A stretch of 45,092 bases of DNA from Syntrophales bacterium (lineage in GTDB: Bacteria > Desulfobacterota > Syntrophia > Syntrophales > UBA4778): assembly GCA_028712885.1 (NCBI GenBank), contig JAQTPK010000020.1, forward strand, positions 1-45,092. The letters are read 5' to 3'. This document shows, in pieces, positions 1 through 7,094 of this stretch. The position numbers and the translations under genes are program-made. Position 1 is the first letter of the stretch. Every line of letters starts with the position of its first letter. The notes beneath the pieces are model-generated. The model did not search any database. It was not told the DNA's origin and saw nothing but the letters and a program-made list of their open reading frames with translations.

Positions 1-154
1 TGTATCCTCCCCGTACGGGAGTGTAATAAACCTCGTTGGCGTAGTAATAAGGCACGCTTCCCACACGAATTGTTGCGTAATAAGGCGGCAGGAAAGGAAC
101 GACGAGGCCGATGGGGGGCGCCACGATACACTCAAAGGATAGCGCCTGATTCAC
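1..154 (-). CDS. DUF6515-like periplasmic protein, fragment running off the window edge
   Basis: On the minus strand the frame reading toward position 1 encodes a Tyr/Pro/Gly-rich stretch containing VAPPIG, LPPYYATIRVG and VPYYYANEVYYTP followed by RGGY. This pattern of a hydrophobic APPIG..LPP strand, a VGxxPYYY turn and VYYxP..GGY is what I know from DUF6515-type small secreted proteins. The frame stays open from position 229 to the edge but has no ATG; the coordinate used here starts at a GTG (152-154) that lacks a visible ribosome binding site. The residues upstream of APPIG look unlike the family, and no signal peptide is seen. It may therefore be the 3' part of a frameshifted or truncated gene. 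The family call is from memory of the motif; the function is unknown. Confidence 0.45.
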   Translation of the reverse strand, partial: MNQALSFECIVAPPIGLVVPFLPPYYATIRVGSVPYYYANEVYYTPVRGGY

Positions 155-514
155 GGTTTTTGGCGCAAAATGTATAAATAGTATCCATTTGATCGTATAC
201 ACCTGATAATAAAATATCCGTATCTGCGCTTATAAACGTTCCTGCCCGAGACAGGATCTCAGGAAAAAGAATTTAAAATTTCCGACCCCGAAGGAAAAAC
301 CAGACGCACTAAATCCAGATATGCTGAGATCTGTGGAGAAGGGTTATGGGTTACGGGTAATGGGCGTTCGTAAGCGCATTGGCGTTGGGGAGGCGGGGAA
401 AGCGGGACGGGCGGAAAAAGCGGGAAACTTCTTTGGGTCTGATTTATTCTGTTGCCGGTTTTTTTCTCACTCTCGCAACTTCGCATCTTCGCATCTTCGT
501 CTTTTAACGGTCCC
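155..514. repeat. Intergenic spacer with low-complexity repeat words
   Basis: I see no gene here. The spacer downstream of the terminal glycan gene contains three kinds of short degenerate repeats that recur elsewhere in the window. They are a GGGTTATGGGTTACGGGTAA-type block (about 343-364), an AGGCGGGGAAAGCGGGA-type purine block (about 391-425), and a CGCAACTTCGCATCTTCG block (about 474-500) that reappears twice between 23270 and 23420. No convincing rho-independent terminator was found for the operon ending at 515. Confidence 0.55.
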
Positions 515-1693
515 TCAGCTTCTGTCATTATCCCGGTGCCTGCCTGAATATTCGAGGATCGTCACCACAATGGTGATGAGAAGGGCCTGCCCAACGAGAA
601 GAATGCCGTCGATGAGGCGTGCGTGCCTCAGGGCGATTGCGCTGATGCCGAGAGTTGTGCAGAGAAAATAAATGAAGAAAACGGCTTTTTTCCGGCTGCC
701 GAGGAGATCGTACATCCGGTGGTGGATGTGGTCTTTTCCCACGTAATCGATCCACTGTCTTACCGATTTGACCCTGCCCGTCACTATCCGGTAAACCGTG
801 ATATGGGCCATATCGTAGATCAGCACCCAGAAGATCAGGACCGGCGCGGAAAATGAGACAATGGGATTGTCCGCCCAGTCCCCGAGTACCGCAAGGGTCG
901 CGAGGGTAAAGCCGAGAAACGTGCTGCCGGTATCGCCGAGGAAAACGGCTGCAGGCCTCCCCGGCCTCAGGTTGAAGGGAAGGAAACCCAGGCAGCTTCC
1001 CATAACCGCGATTGCGATCCAGCCCATGGCCGGCTGCATTGTCTGAAACGCAACTATTCCGATGAAGAAAGAGATGATGGCGCCGACTCCCGCCGCCAGG
1101 CCGTCCATGCCGTCGATGAAATTCATGGAATTGGTGATTCCGACGATCCACATGAGAGTGAAAACGATATTCAGCGCGTATCCCCACCATTCCAGGGGAG
1201 GGAAGAGGGCCAGGACGATTCCGTGGAGTATCAGAAAAAGGACGACCAGGATCTGTATCAGTAGTTTCAAGGTCGCCGATATCTCGCGGCGGTCGTCCTC
1301 CAGGCTGACCAGGGCGATGACGATGCTGCTACCCATCACCAGCACCATGCTGTTGGTGAGGACCATGTTGGCGACCAGGGAAGAGATGAACGCGATCACG
1401 ACGGCAAGGCCCCCGAGGAGAGGGGTGCTCTTCTTGTGAATTTTTCTGTCCCCCGGAGAATCGAGTATGTCGAACCGGCGGGCGATGCGGATCATGATCG
1501 GAGTAAGAATAAACGAAAGGGATGCCGCGAAGAACAGGATGTATAACCATCTGCGTCCCGATTCGAACCAGAAGTCGCGGACGGGAGGAAGGAGGAGCGA
1601 GCAGAAGACCAGAATTGCGGCGATCCATGCCGCGCGCGACGGAGTCGGACTGCTGCCTGCCGTATCTTCTTTTCTAATCAGATCCGGCTGCAT
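515..1693 (-). CDS. WecA/MraY-like undecaprenyl-phosphate sugar-1-phosphate transferase
   Basis: This 392-residue polytopic protein of the polyprenyl-phosphate N-acetylhexosamine-1-phosphate transferase family would load the first sugar phosphate onto undecaprenyl phosphate at the inner membrane. Visible family motifs, in order, are DSPGDRKIHKKSTPLLGG, the acidic EDDRR pair, NSMNFIDGMDGLAAG, FLGDTGSTFLGF and the cytoplasmic DHIHHRMYDLG histidine motif. About ten hydrophobic segments separate them. The ATG start overlaps the end of the upstream aminotransferase by 16 bases, which implies translational coupling. The motif set favours WecA/TagO-like transferases over MraY, but the donor sugar cannot be read from sequence. 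It is unusual that this presumed initiating enzyme is the last gene of the locus. Confidence 0.88.
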   Translation of the reverse strand: MQPDLIRKEDTAGSSPTPSRAAWIAAILVFCSLLLPPVRDFWFESGRRWLYILFFAASLSFILTPIMIRIARRFDILDSPGDRKIHKKSTPLLGGLAVVIAFISSLVANMVLTNSMVLVMGSSIVIALVSLEDDRREISATLKLLIQILVVLFLILHGIVLALFPPLEWWGYALNIVFTLMWIVGITNSMNFIDGMDGLAAGVGAIISFFIGIVAFQTMQPAMGWIAIAVMGSCLGFLPFNLRPGRPAAVFLGDTGSTFLGFTLATLAVLGDWADNPIVSFSAPVLIFWVLIYDMAHITVYRIVTGRVKSVRQWIDYVGKDHIHHRMYDLLGSRKKAVFFIYFLCTTLGISAIALRHARLIDGILLVGQALLITIVVTILEYSGRHRDNDRS

Positions 1694-2718
1694 GCTTCCT
1701 TCATTGCTTCCGTGACGGTACGGATTTCGTTTTCGTTCAGTCCGGGATAAATAGGCACGGAAACGGATTTTCTCCAGGCTGCCTCCGTGTTAGGGTATCC
1801 GAATAATCCGAGGTATCCGTGCAGAGGTTTGAAAACGGGTTTCCGGCAGCCTACTCCCATCTCCTGCATTGCCTTCAGGAAAGTTTCCGGAGGCCGGGGG
1901 AGGACGTACCGGTAATAGATGTGATCGCGGTCGGGGCGCGTCTGCGGGACGGCTACCCCCAGCTTGCCGAGCGTTTCGTTGTACCTGCCGGCGATTTCCC
2001 TTCTCCTTTCGATGAAAGCGGGTAGCTTTCGCAGTTGGCTCCTTCCCAGGGCGGCTTGAAAATCCGTCATCTTGTAGTTGAACCGGATCCGGTAATTCGC
2101 CTTGCCGTCGTATTCGCGGAGGTCCCGGATGCTTTCCATGAGGCCGCCGTCATTGGAAACGGCCATTCCGCCTTCACCCGTTGCGATCACCTTTGTGGCA
2201 TAGAACGAAAAAATAGAAATCAATCCGCGGCTGCCGGTGAAGCGTCCTTTGTAGAGGCTGCCCACGGATTGCGCGCAGTCCTCGATAACGGGAACTCCGA
2301 GAGAAATGACTTCGTCTAAATCCGCTGCGGTTCCGAAAAGATGGGGAACGATAATTGCTTTTGTCTTTTTCCCGATCCTCCGCGCCGTATCAACCGCGTC
2401 CAGATTGTAAGTGAGAGGGTCTATATCCGCCGGGACGGCTTTTGCTCCCGTATAATGGACGGCGTTGAGGAGGGCGGAGCAGACAAAGCTGGGGACGACT
2501 ACCTCGTCTCCCGGGCCGGTTCCGAGCGCCGCGAGGGCGAGGTGCAGCGCTGCGGTGCCCGAGCTTACGGCTGCTCCGTGCCGGACACCGATAAAACTGC
2601 AGAGGTCCCTTTCAAACAGCGCGACCTGCTCGCCCTGGGCGAGACATCCCGACGCGAGGGCCTTGTCAACTTCTTCGCGGTCCTGCGGGTCTATGAAGGG
2701 TCTTGAATGCGGTATCAC
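1678..2718 (-). CDS. DegT/DnrJ/EryC1/StrS-family sugar aminotransferase
   Basis: This 346-residue PLP-dependent aminotransferase acts on nucleotide-linked keto-sugars. The N-terminal MIPHSRP and the GxAAVSSGTAALHLAL cofactor-binding stretch are typical. The aspartate that contacts the PLP pyridine lies in VIEDCAQSVGS, and the Schiff-base lysine is in SFYATKVIATGEGGM. The start is a GTG at 2716-2718, chosen because it begins directly at the conserved N-terminal motif. The gene is at normal family length and seems intact. It sits beside a PIG-L deacetylase and a WbqC protein, which suggests that an amino sugar is made and modified for the glycan. The exact product is unknown. Confidence 0.9.
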   Translation of the reverse strand: MIPHSRPFIDPQDREEVDKALASGCLAQGEQVALFERDLCSFIGVRHGAAVSSGTAALHLALAALGTGPGDEVVVPSFVCSALLNAVHYTGAKAVPADIDPLTYNLDAVDTARRIGKKTKAIIVPHLFGTAADLDEVISLGVPVIEDCAQSVGSLYKGRFTGSRGLISIFSFYATKVIATGEGGMAVSNDGGLMESIRDLREYDGKANYRIRFNYKMTDFQAALGRSQLRKLPAFIERRREIAGRYNETLGKLGVAVPQTRPDRDHIYYRYVLPRPPETFLKAMQEMGVGCRKPVFKPLHGYLGLFGYPNTEAAWRKSVSVPIYPGLNENEIRTVTEAMKEACSRI

Positions 2719-2805
2719 AGAATACGTGTCTCTCTTCCCTCAAGGTAAAAGACCTGCGTCGCAATCAGGAAATGAGTGGCCCTTAGCCCTTTGCCCTTAA
2801 CCTTT

Positions 2806-3423
2806 CTACAGATTCACAAAAAGCCTCAGCGGCGAGAATGCTTCGGCGTATTGAGTCCGCCCCTGGATTCCACGGAAGATGGCGGTCGATTGCGCCACGT
2901 CCGCTATGGACAGGCCCTCGATATTGGTTTTCATCACCTGGGAATTGTGCGCCATCAGGGCCTGGATTTTGACCGCCATCACGTCCTTGATGTCCACGAA
3001 GACGGTAGGCAGGAAGTTCTGGGTCGTGGGCACTTCGTAAAACATGACGTTCCGGACATACCTGGTCGCGGATACGGTCGCTTTATGGAGCGCGCGGTGG
3101 TCCTGATGGGTATCATCGCCAAAGTTCACGAATATGAAGTCCGGCGCGATCTTCTTCAGGAGGACTTCGGTATCGTGGACGAGCTGGTTCATCTTCGGCG
3201 TCAGCTGCGTATCCTCATATTCGCCCCAGATAACTTCCTTTGCCCCGATGATTTCGGCGGACCGAAGCTGTTCATCGTTCCTTGTTTTCGGATCGCCTCC
3301 TCTTCCCCCCCGGGTCATAATCAGCAGAAAGACCTCGTGGTCGTAACGTGCGTATTTCGTCAGCGTGCCGGCGCAGCCGATTTCAATATCGTCCGGGTGC
3401 GCCCCGATGGCGAGAATCCTCAT
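2806..3423 (-). CDS. PIG-L / LmbE-family zinc deacetylase
   Basis: This 205-residue member of the PIG-L family removes N-acetyl groups from GlcNAc-like substrates with a zinc ion. The N-terminal AHPDDIEIGCAG holds the metal ligands and the catalytic Asp, and HQDHRALH supplies the third ligand. The ATG start overlaps the stop of the WbqC-family gene as ATGA, so the two are translationally coupled. Within the locus it could de-N-acetylate a sugar on a nucleotide or lipid carrier. An 87-base gap containing TTAGCCCTTTGCCCTTAACC repeat words separates it from the aminotransferase downstream. Family assignment is firm; the substrate is inferred only from context. Confidence 0.9.
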   Translation of the reverse strand: MRILAIGAHPDDIEIGCAGTLTKYARYDHEVFLLIMTRGGRGGDPKTRNDEQLRSAEIIGAKEVIWGEYEDTQLTPKMNQLVHDTEVLLKKIAPDFIFVNFGDDTHQDHRALHKATVSATRYVRNVMFYEVPTTQNFLPTVFVDIKDVMAVKIQALMAHNSQVMKTNIEGLSIADVAQSTAIFRGIQGRTQYAEAFSPLRLFVNL

Positions 3424-4103
3424 GCGCTTCTCCTCAGGATGGAAAGACTGTCCTCTCCATGGTTCATGACGAGATCGATGACCGACATGAACGGCTCGAA
3501 ATCGCCGAAAAGTTGTGAATAGACCGGATGCTCGTATTTCTGGAAGATCACCCGGACCCCCGCATCTTTGTACAGATCGAGATTCATGTAATCCTTGCCG
3601 CCGCTCCCCGCGAGATAAGTGTCCCCGCCGAGTTTAGATGTTACGGCGATGAGTCTCTGATCCGGGTCCTCCGGAAAATCGCCCAGCTCGGAAGCGACGT
3701 ACATCGGGGTGGAGATGCCGAGAATTGACGCCAGTTCCCTGACTACGTGAATATTCAGTCCGGAGATGAACTTCCACTCGGAAGAAAAAACGGATTCGAA
3801 AAACGGCTCCATTTTTTTCCAATACGGAGCTTTCCGGTAATTTGAGGTGATGGATTGCCTCTGCCTGTGCTGCCATTTCTCCCGGTTATTGACTTCCACT
3901 TCGATTATTCTCTGCGGGAATTTATAAAGGACCGGGACCGTCAGCCACTGCCAGCCGTCTGCCGTCTTTATCCTGTTGCGGTTCTGCCATTCGTTTTTCT
4001 TGAACTGCACGGTATCGAGCAGTACGAACGCGTCCGCACGGTCGATTTTGTCGAAATAACCCAGCCAGGGAAGATATTGAGGCTGGTGGATGGAGACGAT
4101 CAT
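3420..4103 (-). CDS. WbqC-family protein
   Basis: This 227-residue protein opens with MIVSIHQPQYLPWLGYFDKI, followed by DAFVLLDTVQFKKNEWQNRN, the hallmark start of the WbqC family found in O-antigen and capsule clusters. The family is often annotated as an acyl- or amide-forming glycan modification enzyme, but its reaction is poorly established to my knowledge. The ATG at 4101-4103 is chosen over a TTG two codons upstream because the family starts exactly at MIVSIHQP. The 3' end overlaps the PIG-L deacetylase by four bases. The deacetylase partner supports a role in processing an amino sugar, which is inference. Confidence 0.85.
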   Translation of the reverse strand: MIVSIHQPQYLPWLGYFDKIDRADAFVLLDTVQFKKNEWQNRNRIKTADGWQWLTVPVLYKFPQRIIEVEVNNREKWQHRQRQSITSNYRKAPYWKKMEPFFESVFSSEWKFISGLNIHVVRELASILGISTPMYVASELGDFPEDPDQRLIAVTSKLGGDTYLAGSGGKDYMNLDLYKDAGVRVIFQKYEHPVYSQLFGDFEPFMSVIDLVMNHGEDSLSILRRSA

Positions 4104-4486
4104 ATTCAAAGGCTCAAGGCTAAGGGCAAGGGGTAAAGGTTCAAGTGATCAGTTGATGACCTCGAAAAAACTTCCAACCCTCATTTCAAGACGTACTACG
4201 GGTCGGGGTCAGGAAATCAAGAAGATCTCATAAACACTGGATTCCGTGTCGAGCACGGAATGACAGAAATTGCGCTTTAATCAGAATTGACGTCCTGTAA
4301 GTATCTTTTCACACTTGAAAAGTCATTCCGGCCGGCGAGCCGGAATTCAGGTTTTTTCCCTGGTCCCCGCTTCCGCGGGGAGACTTCTGCCGAATCACGC
4401 CTGCCCGGGGCAGTTTTCTTCAAAAATCCTGTAATAAGAGTATGTTGCTAAATCAGAAGAGGGTAGCTTTGTCAAGTCAAATACGG
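4104..4486. repeat. Repeat-filled spacer between WbqC and PHP-like genes
   Basis: There is no gene in this 383-base gap, but there is a cluster of hairpins. ATTCCGTG (4241-4248) pairs with CACGGAAT (4254-4261). TTCCGGC pairs with GCCGGAA around 4325-4345. CCCCGC pairs with GCGGGG around 4365-4380. CTGCC pairs with GGCAG, followed by TTTTC, around 4401-4418. The left end (about 4104-4142) carries CTAAGGGCAAGGGGTAAAGG words like those at 2778-2811 and 19995-20030. It may split the locus into two transcription units, but I see no clear promoter. Confidence 0.6.
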
Positions 4487-5896
4487 CTACTCCGGACGTA
4501 AGAAAATCGGATTGGAAACGATATTGCCGAATCCCTGCATATCCATGCGGTAATAAACCATTTCTCCTGGACGCGTTTCGGTATCTTCATAATCCAGCGC
4601 CAGAGGCAGGGTCCCCTGCAGGGTCCTGACCACGCGTCCGGAACGGATCAGCCGCACCGTGGCTTTTTCCTCCGCTCGGCCCGTACCCGAGACGGCGACC
4701 CTGACGCGCGGGATTCCCCTAATTTTCACGTCGTCTCCGGAAAAGGCCATGTTTCCGTCAGGGGAGGCTGCGGAAAATTCGTCAAGGCGGGGAAGCTTCG
4801 GATGGCGCCCCTGCACGGCATAAAATTTTCCGTGTTTCAGGGCGGAAAGAATCTCTTTTTTATTCTTCTCCCGGACAAGAAAGACGGTCTGATAATCCCC
4901 GAGATTCCCGTTCTCGCCATCACGATGGTAATCGGAGGTGGCGATGCCCCAGGGAGGAGTATCCCGGAATCCCTTGCAGAATTCCATCAGGGCGATGTCC
5001 CAGACGCCGCCGGGGTCGGTAACGGTGATGCGGTCGCCGTAAATAGAGGCGAAACCGGTATATCTTTTCGAGTCTATCAAGGCATCGGGGTAGGGCTGCG
5101 TGCTTACGCGCACAGGCCCCATCTGCCTGACACCCGACCGGGTTTCCGGGTAATTCCAGAACGTCATTCCGCCGCGCCGGCCTACATAATCGATCAGGCG
5201 CTGATACGGCTCGATACCCTTTTTGCCCCCATAAGGATCAAAAAAATATTTTTCCGAGAGAACTCCGTTAACGATAAATGTCCCGCACACGGCCATGACG
5301 GCGAAGCCGGCGATGCGGTAAGCGCCGCGCCAGCGCAGCAGCGGGATGGAAACGGCCAGGGCGCCGCCGAACAGGATTATTTCGAGGACATTTATTCTCC
5401 TGCGGGGGAAATTATGGATGACCGGCAGTCCCCGGTAATCCTCGGGTTTTTCCAGTCCGATCGTCAGAATTCTTTTTTCGGGGTCGTGCGCCGTCAATCC
5501 GTTCCAGATATTTCCCGTCCAGTAATAAAAGGGCGCGCTTTCCGTTCCCGGGATGACGATCATGTCGGGATATTTTTCCGCGGCGGCTTTAACCGCGTTG
5601 AGAAATCTGTCCGGCCCCTGTTTGAGGATGGAGTTCTGCTCCACTCTTTTTTTCAACAGCCCGCGCAGGGGAGGGATCCCGTACTCCATCACCATCAGGT
5701 CGTGGTCGTTGATGAAGAGAGCGCCGATCCGTTTCTCCCTTGCCTTCAGAACCAGCTCCTCCACCGAATAAGCTCCGTCGCTGAAAGTGGTCCGGGTATC
5801 CATGACGGCAGGCACCTGGATGTATTCGGCTGAAGCCGCTTCGAAAAAAAAGAAAAAAGCTGCTAAACCTAATGCCAATAATCTGATTACGGACAC
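4487..5896 (-). CDS. Membrane protein with a degenerate PHP-type phosphoesterase domain
   Basis: This 469-residue protein begins with a hydrophobic signal-like segment (residues 3-23, ending ASA). A PHP-like fold follows: TRTTFSDGAYSVEELVLKA (about 34-52), FINDHD (61-66), PGTES, and later WGIATSDYHRDGENG (about 325). In active PHP enzymes the first motif is HxHT; here it reads DTRTTFSDG, so both histidines are missing while the DHD and DYH metal positions remain. Two extra membrane helices (about 168-188 and 195-213) interrupt the domain, and the C-terminus looks like a beta-rich module. The GTG start overlaps the upstream glycosyltransferase stop by one base (TAGTG), so coupling is likely. 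Function is unknown; a surface or periplasmic hydrolase or binding protein is possible. Confidence 0.6.
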   Translation of the reverse strand: MSVIRLLALGLAAFFFFFEAASAEYIQVPAVMDTRTTFSDGAYSVEELVLKAREKRIGALFINDHDLMVMEYGIPPLRGLLKKRVEQNSILKQGPDRFLNAVKAAAEKYPDMIVIPGTESAPFYYWTGNIWNGLTAHDPEKRILTIGLEKPEDYRGLPVIHNFPRRRINVLEIILFGGALAVSIPLLRWRGAYRIAGFAVMAVCGTFIVNGVLSEKYFFDPYGGKKGIEPYQRLIDYVGRRGGMTFWNYPETRSGVRQMGPVRVSTQPYPDALIDSKRYTGFASIYGDRITVTDPGGVWDIALMEFCKGFRDTPPWGIATSDYHRDGENGNLGDYQTVFLVREKNKKEILSALKHGKFYAVQGRHPKLPRLDEFSAASPDGNMAFSGDDVKIRGIPRVRVAVSGTGRAEEKATVRLIRSGRVVRTLQGTLPLALDYEDTETRPGEMVYYRMDMQGFGNIVSNPIFLRPE

Positions 5897-7089
5897 TATG
5901 CGATCCCCTTCGCGATCAGAAGATCCCTGTAGAGACGGTCTACCTTCTCAATCATAGAATCGGTGCCGAAAGAAGAAGCTTTAGTTTTCCCGCGCTGACC
6001 CATGCAGTTTCTTTTTTCAGGATCGCCGAGCATATCAAGAATGGAGGTTGCGAGGGCGCGGGGATCGGCGGCGGGAACGAGTACCCCGTTCAGGCCTTCT
6101 TCGACCAGGTCGGGAATCCCCCCGATGCGGCTGGCGACAACCGGCAGTCCCATGGACATTGCCTCCACAACAGCCTTGCCCATTCCTTCATTGAGAGACG
6201 GGAAAGCAAACACGTCGAATGCGGCGAGAACCGCCGCGACATCGGGCCGCCACCCCGGAAAGATCACATTATTTTCGATGCCGAGGGCGAGGGCGAGTTC
6301 TTTCAAATCATCCTCAAGTTCGCCCGAACCGAGGATGACGAACCTGGTTTCCGGCTTCTCCTTCAGCACCAGGTTTGCCGCTTCGAGCAGGTATCGATGA
6401 CCTTTAATTCGGGTGAGCCGTCCCACGGCGCCGACCACCGGGCATGAAGGCGGGATCCCCAGGTCCTTTCTTGCCGAAACGGAATCGATCCGGCCGGGCG
6501 TGAAGGGCGCGAGGCCGACACCGCTGTGGATGGTAATGAATTTCTCTTCGGGGCCGACTCGGAAGCGAAGGTGATCTTTTCTTTCGCCGTCCGTCAGCAT
6601 TATTATCCGGTCCGTCAAACGGGCGGCCAGCCTCTCCAGGATAACGAAAAATTTTGTCTCCGGACCGGCGAAATAGCCGTGGAACACGTGGCCGTGGGGT
6701 GTATGGACCACGATCGGGACGCGGGCCAGCGCCGCGGCGAATCTCCCAAGGACCCCGGCCTTGGAAGTATGCGTATGGACGATCTGGGGGCGGATGCGCT
6801 GGAAAAGCGATGTCATCCGCAAAAGGGAGCGCACGTCCTGAACAGGGCTTATGCTCCTTACCAGGTCGGGATCGGTGAGAATGGAAACGCCGGCCGCTTC
6901 CAGGGCTGAAAGGCTTTTGCCCGCCGCCTCCCGCTCCAGCAGGGTCATATTCGACTCGTGGGAAGGGCCTTTGATGACGCTGACATCATAATTCATGCCG
7001 CGGAGGCCTCCGGCCGTGAGCAGGGTGTTTTCGGCCGAACCTCCCTTATCGATGCGCGTTATAACGTGAACGACCCTGATTCCTTCCAA
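5896..7089 (-). CDS. Glycosyltransferase family 4 (GT-B)
   Basis: This 397-residue retaining GT-B glycosyltransferase has an N-terminal acceptor half with the VVHVITRIDKGGSAENT glycine loop and THTSKAGVLGR, followed by VVHTPHGHVFHGYF. The donor half has VVGAVGRLTRIKGHRYLLEA and the nucleotide-sugar motif FPSLNEGMGKAVVEAMSMGL, whose first Glu is the usual catalytic-site E of the EX7E motif. The start appears to be TTG (7087-7089), supported by a GGAGG sequence nine bases upstream that lies across the end of the amidotransferase gene. It is transcribed tightly between asnB-like and PHP-like genes. Its substrate sugar is not readable. Confidence 0.88.
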   Translation of the reverse strand: MEGIRVVHVITRIDKGGSAENTLLTAGGLRGMNYDVSVIKGPSHESNMTLLEREAAGKSLSALEAAGVSILTDPDLVRSISPVQDVRSLLRMTSLFQRIRPQIVHTHTSKAGVLGRFAAALARVPIVVHTPHGHVFHGYFAGPETKFFVILERLAARLTDRIIMLTDGERKDHLRFRVGPEEKFITIHSGVGLAPFTPGRIDSVSARKDLGIPPSCPVVGAVGRLTRIKGHRYLLEAANLVLKEKPETRFVILGSGELEDDLKELALALGIENNVIFPGWRPDVAAVLAAFDVFAFPSLNEGMGKAVVEAMSMGLPVVASRIGGIPDLVEEGLNGVLVPAADPRALATSILDMLGDPEKRNCMGQRGKTKASSFGTDSMIEKVDRLYRDLLIAKGIA

Positions 7090-7094
7090 TCCCC

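Noticed and set aside
4401-4420. Rho-independent terminator CTGCCCGGGGCAG followed by TTTTC on the plus strand
   Set aside because: No plus-strand gene precedes it. The stem is only five base pairs and belongs to the cluster of repeat hairpins.
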